Assembly (NCBI GenBank): GCA_014801225.1
Contig: JAAVEO010000009.1
Span: forward strand, 46,199 to 110,198
From: Bacteroides sp.
GTDB taxonomy: Bacteria > Bacteroidota > Bacteroidia > Bacteroidales > Muribaculaceae
Length of the DNA stretch: 64,000 bases
Direction of reading: 5' to 3'
Shown one piece after another: positions 17,549 through 26,728 of the stretch (positions are counted from its first letter, which is position 1; every line of letters starts with the position of its first letter). Under the pieces are notes generated by a model that was not told the origin of the DNA, did no database searches, and saw nothing but the letters and a program-made list of their open reading frames with translations. The translations under genes were made by a program, and so were the position numbers.

Positions 17549-17581
17549 CAAAGGTAATAATTTAATTTGATTTCCCCAAAA
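17549..17581 (-). promoter_or_regulatory. Bacteroidetes sigma promoter of the ATPase/TOPRIM operon
   Basis: On the - strand TTTTG, a 20-base spacer and TACCTTTG match the Bacteroidetes consensus TTTG-N19-21-TAnnTTTG. The ATG at 17542 follows the -7 box by only 6 bases, so the transcript would be leaderless or nearly so. Confidence 0.8.
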
Positions 17582-17606
17582 GTAATAGATCTAAGTCATT
17601 CAGCTG

Positions 17607-18728
17607 TCACGGGGCGAGGAGGGCGCGGTTGGCGGCGGCGGCGTCGCGGATGCCGGCGGCAGCGGCCTGGTCGAGCCAGTGGACGGCCTCTGTGGGCACT
17701 ACCATGGCTGAGAGGAGGGGATCCATGGGGAGACGGGGGAGTATGTCGGCGAGAGCATCGGGGAATATCTCAAGGAGTTCGCCGATTATGAATTGGGCGG
17801 AGGGATTGCCGAGAAGTGCGGCTTCCGTGAAATATAGCATGGAGCGGTCATGGTCGTAATCAGCACCCAAGGCTCGTGTCGTGGCGTCTCCCAAAAGAGC
17901 TAACGCATGTGCCTTGACGCTGCGTAGGGTGCTGTCGGAGGGTGTCTCCATATTGGCTATCTGCTCGAAGAGCGTTACTCCTATTACGGGCGCACGATGT
18001 GTATAATGGTGCAGGCCGAGCCGCAGCGCCGAGTCGGCGGGAAGACTTCGCCAGGGTTCGCGCTGCATACTGAGCAATTTGGCTTCGGCATCGCGCAAAC
18101 CTCCCTCTATGGCGCGACAATAGAGGGAGTCGGCCATGACGGTATCGGCGGGTACTCCGCGACCGGTGCGCAGAAGGTCGGCGAGTTGGGCTTGCCCTGC
18201 GGGCAGGCCGGCTTCGGCAGCGCGGCGCAACCAGAAAGCGGCCTTATCATAATCGCGTACTACCCCCTCCCCCTCCGAGAGCATCCAGCCGAGATTGTTG
18301 GCTCCTTTCGCATCCCCTTGCATGGCGGCTTTCTCTATCCATCTCAGACCTTCGTTGACGTCTTTCTCCACGCCTTCGCCATTGAAGAGGCGGAAACCGA
18401 GATAGTTCTGTGCAGGAGCGTAGCCGTTCTCAGCGGAAAGGGTGTAGAGAGCCATGGCTCGCACGGAATCCACGGGTATGGAGTCATACCCTATCTCATG
18501 AAGCCGTGCCAAGTCAAAGAGTGCCTTCCCATCCCCGCTGTCGGCTCGCGCCACAAGCCCGCGCAGAGCCTCTCTACGCGCGCTGTCGGCAGCGTTTGCC
18601 TGTCTCTCCGCATATACTTTATCTTTCCCTCCTTTGGAGGCTACAGGAGGCTGCACGGAGGCCATTACGCCCCATGCAACCAACAGGGAGCATATCAAAG
18701 GAAGCCGGAGCAGGGAAGCGCGTCTCAT
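17607..18728 (-). CDS. Secreted Sel1-repeat protein
   Basis: A 373-aa protein with an N-terminal signal peptide (hydrophobic LLRLPLICSLLVAWGVMA) followed by Sel1-like TPR repeats. Repeat examples are KALFDLARLHEIGYD, APAQNYLGFRLFNGEGVEKD and KGANNLGWMLSEGEGVVRD. Sel1 repeats form solenoids for protein contacts in the periplasm or at the envelope. The gene starts 5 bases after the porX stop, so it is probably co-transcribed with porX and may be a T9SS or envelope accessory factor. This function is inferred only from position. The lower part of the gene is very GC-rich. Confidence 0.85.
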   Translation of the reverse strand: MRRASLLRLPLICSLLVAWGVMASVQPPVASKGGKDKVYAERQANAADSARREALRGLVARADSGDGKALFDLARLHEIGYDSIPVDSVRAMALYTLSAENGYAPAQNYLGFRLFNGEGVEKDVNEGLRWIEKAAMQGDAKGANNLGWMLSEGEGVVRDYDKAAFWLRRAAEAGLPAGQAQLADLLRTGRGVPADTVMADSLYCRAIEGGLRDAEAKLLSMQREPWRSLPADSALRLGLHHYTHRAPVIGVTLFEQIANMETPSDSTLRSVKAHALALLGDATTRALGADYDHDRSMLYFTEAALLGNPSAQFIIGELLEIFPDALADILPRLPMDPLLSAMVVPTEAVHWLDQAAAAGIRDAAAANRALLAP

Positions 18729-18733
18729 AGCGA

Positions 18734-20272
18734 TTATTCCTTAGGGGTGAGCGTCACGAGGGGTACCAGCATCTCTTGAAGCGAGATACCTCCATGCTGG
18801 AATGTGCCGTCGTAATACTGTACGTAGTAATTGTAGTTGTTGGGATAGGAGAAGAAATCCTCATTGCAAGCGTAGATGAAGGAGCTGGAAAGATTGGGAG
18901 CCGGTAAGCCGAATTTCTTCGGATTCTTCATCTCATATACCTGCTTGGGATTGTAGCTCAGATTCTTCCCTACCTTATAGCGAAGATTGGTGTTGGTGTT
19001 GCGGTCGCCTACCACCTTTATGGGATTATCCACCCGGATTGTGCCGTGGTCGGTGGTGACGATCACCTTATACTTCAACTCCGCGAGCCGGCGGAAGATA
19101 TCCACAGCGGAAGAATGGCGGAACCATGATTCCGTAAGCGAACGGTAGGCGGCGTCTGAATTCGCCAATTCCCTTATCATCTTCGACTCCGTACGGGCGT
19201 GGGAGAGCATGTCGATAAAGTTGAGCACCACCACATTGAGGGGAAGATTCTTTATGCTGTTGAGTTTTGCCACGAATTTCTCTCCGGCATTGGAATCGTT
19301 GAGTTTGCTATAAGAGAATTTCTCCTTGCGGCGGAAGCGGTCGAGCTGAGTCTGTATAAGTTCGCTCTCATGGATATTAAGACCTTCGTCCTCATCCTCC
19401 TCCACCCATAGCTTGGGAAACATCTCGGCTATCTGCAGCGGCATCAAGCCGGCGAAGATAGCGTTGCGCGCATACTGCGTGGAGGTAGGAAGGATGGTGG
19501 TGTATAGTTCCTCACTCGCATTAAACCATTCCGAGAGGAGGGACTGTACCACTCTCCACTGGTCGAGACGGAAATTATCGATAAGGATGAAGCATACTTT
19601 CTCCCCTTCATCGAGCAGGGGGAATACACGGCGTTTGAATATCTCGTGGCTCATCAGGGGGTGATCATCGGTGGTCACCCATTTCTCATATTCGCGCTTC
19701 ACGAATTTGCAGAAGTTGGAATTGGCATCGCGCTTCTGCATAAGCAGCATCTCCCCCATCGAATTGTCGGTGTCGGCAAGGCGGAGTTCCCAATATACGA
19801 GCTGACGGTATACCTCCTTCCAATCCTCGATATCTCCGGCCATATTGATAAGGGAAGATATCTTCTGAAACTCCTGCTGATAATTGCTTGAGGCCTGTGC
19901 GGCCACGAGTTCGCCGCTATGCAGATTCTTCTTGATGGAGAGGAGTATCTGGTTGGGGTTTACGGGTTTTATGAGATAATCGGCTATCTGGTTGCCGATA
20001 GCCTGATTCATGATATTCTCCTCCTCGCTCTTCGTGATCATGATGACCGGGATATCGGGATGAGTCTGATTGATACGGGCGAGAGTCTCCAGACCGGAAA
20101 TACCGGGCATATTCTCATCGAGCAGGATGAGGGAGAAAGTCTCATTATCGAGCGCATCGAGGGCGTCCCGGCCATTTGAGACGGTAGTGACGTCATACCC
20201 TTTGGCTTTGAGGAAGAGGATATGCGGTTTCAGAAGGTCGATCTCATCGTCGGCCCAGAGAATCTTTTCCAT
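18734..20272 (-). CDS. porX: PorX, response regulator with PglZ/alkaline-phosphatase-like effector domain
   Basis: A 512-aa T9SS regulator. The N-terminal receiver domain (1-120) has the acidic pocket WADDE, phosphoacceptor Asp52 in LLDENMPG, and Lys81 in MITKSEEE. A helical linker follows. The C-terminal PglZ domain (~200-512) shows DNFRLDQWRVVQ, the conserved TTDHGT metal/phosphodiesterase motif, and FQHGGISLQEMLVP. PorX pairs with PorY and sigma SigP in Porphyromonas to control secretion genes and has nucleotide phosphodiesterase activity. A Sel1 gene follows 5 bases downstream. PorW is encoded 3.6 kb upstream, so part of the T9SS set is local. Confidence 0.93.
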   Translation of the reverse strand: MEKILWADDEIDLLKPHILFLKAKGYDVTTVSNGRDALDALDNETFSLILLDENMPGISGLETLARINQTHPDIPVIMITKSEEENIMNQAIGNQIADYLIKPVNPNQILLSIKKNLHSGELVAAQASSNYQQEFQKISSLINMAGDIEDWKEVYRQLVYWELRLADTDNSMGEMLLMQKRDANSNFCKFVKREYEKWVTTDDHPLMSHEIFKRRVFPLLDEGEKVCFILIDNFRLDQWRVVQSLLSEWFNASEELYTTILPTSTQYARNAIFAGLMPLQIAEMFPKLWVEEDEDEGLNIHESELIQTQLDRFRRKEKFSYSKLNDSNAGEKFVAKLNSIKNLPLNVVVLNFIDMLSHARTESKMIRELANSDAAYRSLTESWFRHSSAVDIFRRLAELKYKVIVTTDHGTIRVDNPIKVVGDRNTNTNLRYKVGKNLSYNPKQVYEMKNPKKFGLPAPNLSSSFIYACNEDFFSYPNNYNYYVQYYDGTFQHGGISLQEMLVPLVTLTPKE

Positions 20273-20296
20273 ATTGTCTAAATCTTTATAAAAGTG

Positions 20297-20324
20297 AGTC
20301 AGGAAGGGGGATTCCTCCCTGACT
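20297..20324. terminator. Hairpin between the Rpn remnant and porX
   Basis: A 7-bp stem AGTCAGG/CCTGACT with a G/C-rich interior lies just upstream of porX and just downstream of the Rpn-like gene (both - strand). It probably ends the short upstream transcript. There is no long T-run. Confidence 0.45.
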
Positions 20325-20365
20325 ATTATAACACTGTTTATCCCTTCGGGTTCTCGGAAGCGGGC

Positions 20366-20704
20366 TTAGTCGTTTTTCAGACTCTCGATATATTTAAGGT
20401 CCACGCCGGTCAATGTACGTATCATATCGGGTGAGAGGCCCTGCTTAAGCATATTCAACACGATTCCACGCATCATTTCCTCTTTACCTTTGGCAATACC
20501 CTTAGCAAAACCCTCGAAATACCCTTCGCAATACCCTTCGAAATAGCCTTTGAAATAACCTTCTTCGCGGGCAGGATTAAGCACATTATTCTGCATCATT
20601 ATTTTGTCAATGTGAGCGTCCCATACGCGATTATCCTTGGGCCAAAGCGTATGCTTCATGGCCCAATCAAAACGGATGTATTCGTTATCCCTATCCATAA
20701 TCAT
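20366..20704 (-). pseudogene. Internally deleted Rpn-family (PD-(D/E)XK) recombination protein
   Basis: A 112-aa ORF whose N-terminus (NEYIRFDWAMKHTLWPKDNR) resembles the start of Rpn/transposase-associated PD-(D/E)XK nucleases. Its C-terminus is the typical linker with spaced glycines (GYFKGYFEGYCEGYFEGF, four-residue periodicity) plus the terminal helical motif MLKQGLSPDMIRTLTGV. The nuclease core of about 150-200 residues is missing, in frame, so the ends were joined without a frameshift. A TAACTTTG -7 box precedes it, so it may still be expressed as a mini-protein. It could alternatively be a naturally short C-terminal variant; Rpn genes are known for in-frame internal starts. Confidence 0.6.
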
Positions 20705-20744
20705 ATCTGTTTATTCCGCTATTGCGGTGGGTAATACTTCCCTA

Positions 20745-20752
20745 CAAAGTTA
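20745..20752 (-). promoter_or_regulatory. -7 box for the Rpn-like gene
   Basis: TAACTTTG on the - strand, 40 bases upstream of the Rpn-like ATG, matches TAnnTTTG. No convincing -33 TTTG is seen at the usual distance. Confidence 0.5.
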
Positions 20753-20823
20753 GCATTTATCTTTTGGCCGTATGGCATATCGAGGTAATTATTTTGGAAA
20801 AATACCTCACTATTACCCGGATT

Positions 20824-23800
20824 TCAGTTGCCGGTGGCCTCCTCCGCTTCCGCTTCGGATTCTTCCATAGCAGGGAGCGACTCTTCATCAGGCACGACGA
20901 CGCTTTCCTCTTCTTCGGCTGTGGCAGTCTCTTCGGGAGGCGTATCATTCTCTTCTTCCGACAGAGTCTCAGCTCCGCCATCGTCATTCACATCGTCATC
21001 CGGGGGAACGGCACCCTCTTCATACTCCATATCCTTCCCGAGCACTTCCTCCTCGCGGGCACGTACGGCCTCCTCTTCTTCGAAGCGGAAGTATTCCTCG
21101 AATGATCGGCCCTCGCGGAGAAGAAGATCAAAGTTATCCTTGCTTATCATGATAGGACGCACACCCTCCGGAAGGTCAAGATCCGAGCGGGCCATCACAT
21201 TGCGATAATGCTCAAGCTCCTTCATGTTGGCGAAGCCTTTCACTATCAGCAGACCTACGTTGGAGAAGGACATCTGTTCCAAGTCGAAGTCCTTAACCAC
21301 AAACGAAGAGAAGTTGAAGCGGGCTACATCATACAGCACCTGATTGGCATTCACGGAGTCGAGCGGGAAGGCGAACACAAGATACTGCGGAGCGTCAGGA
21401 TCATTCTTGAATCCGGCAGGTCCGGACGGTCCCGCACCCTCCTCGCCATTATCCGTAAGACGAATATCCCAAAGCATACCTCGCGAATTGGCACTTCCCG
21501 ACTGGGGCACCCTGCCCGCATTAAGTCCCTTCACTATATTACCGGCCATATCCGTCATATCCGTGTCGGGCCACTTCCGGAGAAGTTCCGTAAGTCGCTC
21601 CTTGAATTGGTCATAATCCTTCTCAGTGAGATATGAGAGAGCATCGATAAATACGAATTTGGGAAGGATAGCCGAAAGGGGATAATCTTTCTCCATCTCC
21701 GCCGTCAGGGCATGCACCTTCGTATTGTTATCAGCGAGATAAGCATCATAAGCCGCCTGATATTTCTCCTCCTGAATCAGATTCATGCGTCGGAGGTTGG
21801 TGAAATAGTCAGGGTCGCGCATAGCCTGCCCATAGGGACTCTCCGGGAAATCCGCTATAATCTTGTCGCGCCAGTAGGCTGCCTGTTGCTCATCGTCCTG
21901 ACGCACCGCCATAAGATACATATTATAGTACACATCCAGACGATACTCATTGTCGGGATAGCGCTCCTCGAGAGTAAGGAATTCCTTACGGGCGGCCGGG
22001 AAATCCTCCAGACGATCCTTGAGAATTACGCCCATATTGTAGAGGCCCTCCATAATCACGTCGTTGGCCGTCTGTTTCTCTTCGGGAGTGGAAGGTATCT
22101 GCTTGAGATAATACTCCACATAATGCGGATCATTCTCGCGCTCCATCACCTCCCTGTCGGCCTCCGAAATAGAATCGTTTGGAGCCGCAGAGCCGTCAGG
22201 GTTGTCATCTTCACCCTCGGGAGTATCGTCAAAAGCGAAAGAGGTTTTGTTACGGCGTCGCCAGTCATCTTCAAGCTTACGCGCACCCCAACGCCGCTGG
22301 AATTCATTCTTTCCGGCATTTTTTGTCATGGTATTGTAGAAATACCAAGAACGGTCAGTATTGAGCTGGAACGAGGATGCGGGCTGCTGGCCCGGTACAT
22401 TCGCCGCGTTGGCTTCCGCTTCGGCCATGTGCTGCTCGCGTGCGGCGGCTTCGGCCTCCTCCTTCTCACGTTTCTTAAGCTCATCCACCAATCTCTGACA
22501 CACCTTCTCCTGCTCCTCACGAGAGAGTTCGGAGAGGCGAAGAAGTGAATCCTGAAGCTCCACATTCCCGGCATATACGGCCAATTCGTCGAGCACATCG
22601 CTCCGGCGTTTCAAAGTCTTGTAATCGGGGAAGGTCTCGGGAAGCATCGGCACCGCCTCCGAATAGCACGGCTGTGCCTTCACGTATGCTCCCTGCTGGA
22701 AATATATGTTTCCCAGCGCCACCTGTGCCAGAGCCTTGTCGATACCGTTGCGGGTGGATTTCTCCACAGCCAGGGCATAATTCTTGGTAGCCTCTACTGT
22801 GTCGCGGCGCGAGAGATAGAGATTGCCTATGGCATAATATATCTGGTCGAGATACTCTTTGTTGCGTTCATATCGCGTCATATTGCGCAAGGAGCGTACC
22901 TCCCCCTTTATATTGTTCCCCTCATACACCTCCGACTGCTTGATGCGGGCATTGAATTTAGTGCGGTAAGCCGTGGAAGGTCCGGAGCCGGCCTTACGGT
23001 AGGCATCATAGGCCATACGTTTGTTGCCGAGCTGTGAATACACCTGTCCCAAGAGGAAATACAGACGATTCTTCTGGCTTCCCGAAGCCGCTTTCGCCGC
23101 GCGGGTCAGGGGAGCCACGGCTTCGCGGTATTTCTCCGTACGTACGTAATAGTCGGCCTCCGTCAGGTCGAAGAGGCTTTTCAGGTGCTTGTCGGTAAGT
23201 TCCTTGGGTTTTATGCGCTGGAGTATATTCTCGGCCTCATAAGCCCAGTCGAGAGCGCAATAGCATCGTGCTTGCCATATCTTTGCTTCGGTCACCACCT
23301 TCGGCAACCATGTGAAATGTTTCGAAATGTAGAAGAATGTGGAGGCAGCTCCGAGGAAATCGCCGTCCATGAATTGGGCACGCCCCATCGAGAGCCACGC
23401 ATTATGCAGGAAGGGATTGAACTCCTCGCGAGCACGGAACGCCTTCTCCTTCGGAGTGCTGTTGCGCTTCGCCGGTTTCTTCTTTATCGAATGAAGCTGT
23501 ATCGCTTTCTGCATCTTCTCGATGGTACGCTTGAAGTCGCCCGTTGGCTGAGGCATCTTATTGTCAGCCCGTGCTTCGGCGGGATGTGTAAGCAGAGTGC
23601 GGGTATAATCATCCTCATAGGTCTGCTCCATCTGCTTCAGTTGCTCCTTATAATGTTCCGAACCGTTGAAATAGACATTATAGCGAGTGGTGAACGCCTG
23701 CCAATTACGTGAGGCGGGAGTATTCTTCTTTGTGGAACAGCCGACGGCTCCCAATATCAAAAGCGCCGGGAGCAAAATAGCGAGGAGACGTACGGACATA

Positions 23801-23871
23801 CATCGCATCCTCCCGCCAAGACGGCGGAAGTGCGAACGACAATCCGGATAGAGAGAAAAAAGCTTCATCAT
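20824..23871 (-). CDS. porW: PorW/SprE-like T9SS lipoprotein with TPR repeats
   Basis: A ~1000-aa lipoprotein. After a hydrophobic signal (LLAILLPALLILGAVGC) comes the mature start CSTKKNTPASRNWQAFTTRYNVYFNG, characteristic of PorW/SprE, then TPR-like helical repeats to about residue 720. The tail is extremely acidic (long Glu-rich stretch after residue ~930). PorW/SprE is an outer-membrane lipoprotein needed for type IX secretion. The annotated start gives 24 residues before the signal; the ATGs at 23808 and 23799 give a more standard lipoprotein leader and are likely alternatives. It is one of two T9SS genes here, with porX downstream on the same strand. Confidence 0.88.
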   Translation of the reverse strand: MMKLFSLYPDCRSHFRRLGGRMRCMSVRLLAILLPALLILGAVGCSTKKNTPASRNWQAFTTRYNVYFNGSEHYKEQLKQMEQTYEDDYTRTLLTHPAEARADNKMPQPTGDFKRTIEKMQKAIQLHSIKKKPAKRNSTPKEKAFRAREEFNPFLHNAWLSMGRAQFMDGDFLGAASTFFYISKHFTWLPKVVTEAKIWQARCYCALDWAYEAENILQRIKPKELTDKHLKSLFDLTEADYYVRTEKYREAVAPLTRAAKAASGSQKNRLYFLLGQVYSQLGNKRMAYDAYRKAGSGPSTAYRTKFNARIKQSEVYEGNNIKGEVRSLRNMTRYERNKEYLDQIYYAIGNLYLSRRDTVEATKNYALAVEKSTRNGIDKALAQVALGNIYFQQGAYVKAQPCYSEAVPMLPETFPDYKTLKRRSDVLDELAVYAGNVELQDSLLRLSELSREEQEKVCQRLVDELKKREKEEAEAAAREQHMAEAEANAANVPGQQPASSFQLNTDRSWYFYNTMTKNAGKNEFQRRWGARKLEDDWRRRNKTSFAFDDTPEGEDDNPDGSAAPNDSISEADREVMERENDPHYVEYYLKQIPSTPEEKQTANDVIMEGLYNMGVILKDRLEDFPAARKEFLTLEERYPDNEYRLDVYYNMYLMAVRQDDEQQAAYWRDKIIADFPESPYGQAMRDPDYFTNLRRMNLIQEEKYQAAYDAYLADNNTKVHALTAEMEKDYPLSAILPKFVFIDALSYLTEKDYDQFKERLTELLRKWPDTDMTDMAGNIVKGLNAGRVPQSGSANSRGMLWDIRLTDNGEEGAGPSGPAGFKNDPDAPQYLVFAFPLDSVNANQVLYDVARFNFSSFVVKDFDLEQMSFSNVGLLIVKGFANMKELEHYRNVMARSDLDLPEGVRPIMISKDNFDLLLREGRSFEEYFRFEEEEAVRAREEEVLGKDMEYEEGAVPPDDDVNDDGGAETLSEEENDTPPEETATAEEEESVVVPDEESLPAMEESEAEAEEATGN

Positions 23872-23928
23872 AACATATAACGCCCGTAATCCTCCCCTTA
23901 GTATCCCTGTTCCGACGGGTGGCCGGGG

Positions 23929-26649
23929 TTATTTGCCGGTGACGAGGCCTTTGAGGTCGTAGAGTGTAGCCAAGGCATCGCGCGGGGAGAGTGAGTCGAT
24001 ATCGAGGTCTACGATACGGTCGCGCACCTGCGAGAGCAACGGGTCGTCAAGCTGGAATATGGAGAGTTGGTAACCGCTGTCGGCATTTCCCATCCCTTTC
24101 ATGGCTGGAGCAGCCACTTTCGGAGCGCCTTTTTCCTGCTTACCTTCTTTATCCTTTGCTGAGGATTTTCCTTCTTCGTTGGTTGCCGCCTCGTTTTCAA
24201 TATCCTCCCGCTCTTTGGCCACGCTTTCAAGACGCGAAAGCACCTGATCGGCTCTCTTCACAATCGAAGGGGGCATACCGGCCAGACGTGCAACATGGAT
24301 ACCGAAACTATGGGCCGAGCCGCCACGTTCCAGTTTACGCAGGAACACCACCTTTCCCCCTATCTCTTTAACCGAAACATTGTAGTTTACGATTCGAGGA
24401 AAGGAGTGTTCCATCTCGTTGAGTTCGTGATAATGAGTGGCGAAGAGTGTACGCGGTTTGCATCGTCCGTTCTCGTGGATATGTTCCACTATCGACCATG
24501 CGATGGATATGCCGTCGTAAGTGGAAGTGCCGCGTCCCAATTCGTCGAAGAGTATCAGCGAGCGCTCTCCCATATTGTTGAGGATAGAGGCGGCTTCGTT
24601 CATCTCCACCATGAATGTGGATTCACCCGAGGAAATATTATCGCTGGCGCCTACACGAGTGAATACCTTGTCTACCAAACCGATACGGGCCGCTTTGGCC
24701 GGTACGAAAGATCCCATCTGCGCCATGATGCAGATAAGGGCGGTCTGGCGCAACAACGCCGACTTACCACTCATATTCGGGCCTGTAATCATCATTATCT
24801 GCGCGGAATCGGAGTCGAGTTCGAGGGAGTTGGCGATATAGTTCTCACCCGTGGGAAGATGACGCTCTATAACGGGATGTCGCCCATCCGTTATAGATAT
24901 GGAGAGGGAATTGTCCATCTGCGGTCGCACATAGCGATAATCGGCAGCTACCTGTGCCAGAGAGCGCAAGGCGTCGATCGTTCCCGCAGTTATGGCGTCG
25001 CGTTGCATATCGGGGGCCGCTTCAATAGCTTTTGTCAGGATATCCTCCAGCATGGCCATCTCTATCTCGCGTATGCGCTCGGAAGCGGTATTGATCTTCT
25101 GTTCATACTCCTTCAGTTCGGGAGTGATATATCGTTCGGCATTTACGAGGGTCTGCTTCCTTATCCACTCCTGCGGCACCTTGTCGCGATGAGTGTTGCG
25201 CACCTCGATGTAATATCCGAATACATTGTTGGAATTTATCTTGAGCGATGTGATGCCTGTGGCGGCTATCTCGCGATCGCGGATGGCTATCAGTTGCTCT
25301 TGCGAATGGCGTGCGAAACTGCGCAGTTCATCCAATTCGGGATTCACACCGTCGGCTATCACCGCGCCCTTGTCGGGGTTCACGGCCGTATCCTCGCGGA
25401 TAGTCTTCCCGATGAGTTCGGCCAAAGCGGCACAGGGCTCGATATTGGCGGCGAGTTTTTCGAGAGGTTGGCACCCGGTGCCGGCAAGAAGATTGCGCAG
25501 CGCGGCGCATGCACGCAGACTCTCGCGCAACGCTATGAGTTCGCGGGCGCCCCCCTTTCGGGTGCAGATGCGGGCCGAGAGACGCTGGAGATCGCCTACT
25601 CCGTGGAGAATGCGTCCGGTGAGTTCGCGAAGCTGCGGATCTCCGGCGAATCGCTCCACAATATCATGGCGGCGGTATATCCGCTCCATATTCACCAACG
25701 GACGGCGTACCCACGAAGCCAGCGTACGGCTACCCATCGGCGAGCAAGTGGCGTCAAGCACACCGAGCAGAGAGTCTCCCTCGGGCGAGAGAGGAGCCGT
25801 GAGTTCGAGATTGCGCTGAGTGAAAGGATCGAGCCTTACCGAATCATTCTCATCGATGCGCTGCAGGCGTGTGATATGCGATATGTTGACATGTTGCGTG
25901 AGGTCAAGATAATGCAGCAGCGAGCCGGCGGCTATGACAGCGGCCGGCATCTTCTCCACACCGAACCCCTTGAGGCTGGATGTGTTGAAATGCTTCAGCA
26001 GACGCTCCGTAGCGGCCTGGTCGGTATACACCCAATCTTCAAGATCGAACACCGGACATTTCAATCGGGAGGCTATCGCCTCATAGTCGGCGCGTGAGCC
26101 GCTTTGGCGGAGCATCTCGCGCGGTGCATAGTCGCCGAGGAGCTTTCCCATGGCTTCGGCCGACCCCTCGGCGCATAGAAATTCTCCGGTGGTGATGTCG
26201 AGGAATGCTATTCCGACAGCCTCTTTGCTGCCGCGAGTGCGACGCGCGAAATGAACGCCACCGAGGAAGTTGTTGCCCTTGCGGGCCATACCGCTTTCGG
26301 AAGTATCCACGCCGGGAGTGACGAGCTCCGTGATGCCTCGTTTTACAAGAGTCTTGGTCTTCTTCGGGTCCTCGAGTTGCTCGCATATCGCTACTCTCCT
26401 TCCGGCCCTCACAAGGCGTGGAAGGTAAGTGTCGAGCGCATGATGCGGGAATCCGGCCAGCTCCACATAAGAGGCGCTGCCGTTGGCACGCCGCGTAAGC
26501 GTGATTCCCAATATTTCGGAGGCTGCTATGGCGTCATCGGAGAAAGTCTCGTAAAAATCGCCCACACGGAAAAGAAGTATCGCATCGGGATGCTTCTTTT
26601 TCATGTCGGCATATTGCTTCATCAGCGGGGTCTCGGCTATCTTGGCCAT
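23929..26649 (-). CDS. mutS: DNA mismatch repair protein MutS
   Basis: A complete 906-aa MutS that recognises mismatches and small loops. The N-terminal mismatch-binding motif is in LLFRVGDFYETF. The ATPase domain shows Walker A in ITGPNMSGKSALLRQ, the signature DNISSGESTFMVEM, Walker B in LILFDELGRGTSTYDG and FATHYHEL. A short Lys/Glu-rich linker precedes the C-terminal ~60 residues. It is a housekeeping gene on the - strand between mgtE and porW and is well conserved in Bacteroidetes. Confidence 0.97.
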   Translation of the reverse strand: MAKIAETPLMKQYADMKKKHPDAILLFRVGDFYETFSDDAIAASEILGITLTRRANGSASYVELAGFPHHALDTYLPRLVRAGRRVAICEQLEDPKKTKTLVKRGITELVTPGVDTSESGMARKGNNFLGGVHFARRTRGSKEAVGIAFLDITTGEFLCAEGSAEAMGKLLGDYAPREMLRQSGSRADYEAIASRLKCPVFDLEDWVYTDQAATERLLKHFNTSSLKGFGVEKMPAAVIAAGSLLHYLDLTQHVNISHITRLQRIDENDSVRLDPFTQRNLELTAPLSPEGDSLLGVLDATCSPMGSRTLASWVRRPLVNMERIYRRHDIVERFAGDPQLRELTGRILHGVGDLQRLSARICTRKGGARELIALRESLRACAALRNLLAGTGCQPLEKLAANIEPCAALAELIGKTIREDTAVNPDKGAVIADGVNPELDELRSFARHSQEQLIAIRDREIAATGITSLKINSNNVFGYYIEVRNTHRDKVPQEWIRKQTLVNAERYITPELKEYEQKINTASERIREIEMAMLEDILTKAIEAAPDMQRDAITAGTIDALRSLAQVAADYRYVRPQMDNSLSISITDGRHPVIERHLPTGENYIANSLELDSDSAQIMMITGPNMSGKSALLRQTALICIMAQMGSFVPAKAARIGLVDKVFTRVGASDNISSGESTFMVEMNEAASILNNMGERSLILFDELGRGTSTYDGISIAWSIVEHIHENGRCKPRTLFATHYHELNEMEHSFPRIVNYNVSVKEIGGKVVFLRKLERGGSAHSFGIHVARLAGMPPSIVKRADQVLSRLESVAKEREDIENEAATNEEGKSSAKDKEGKQEKGAPKVAAPAMKGMGNADSGYQLSIFQLDDPLLSQVRDRIVDLDIDSLSPRDALATLYDLKGLVTGK

Positions 26650-26728
26650 TTCTACTTATATATATTCTCTGTATTGCGTAATCGGAAAGTGTGGGTATCC
26701 TAAGGATGCCCACGGCATGGAAGCTCGC

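Noticed and set aside
24295-26097. 600-aa open frame on the + strand
   Set aside because: It lies wholly opposite mutS, has no recognisable domain, and reflects GC-rich codon structure of the true gene.
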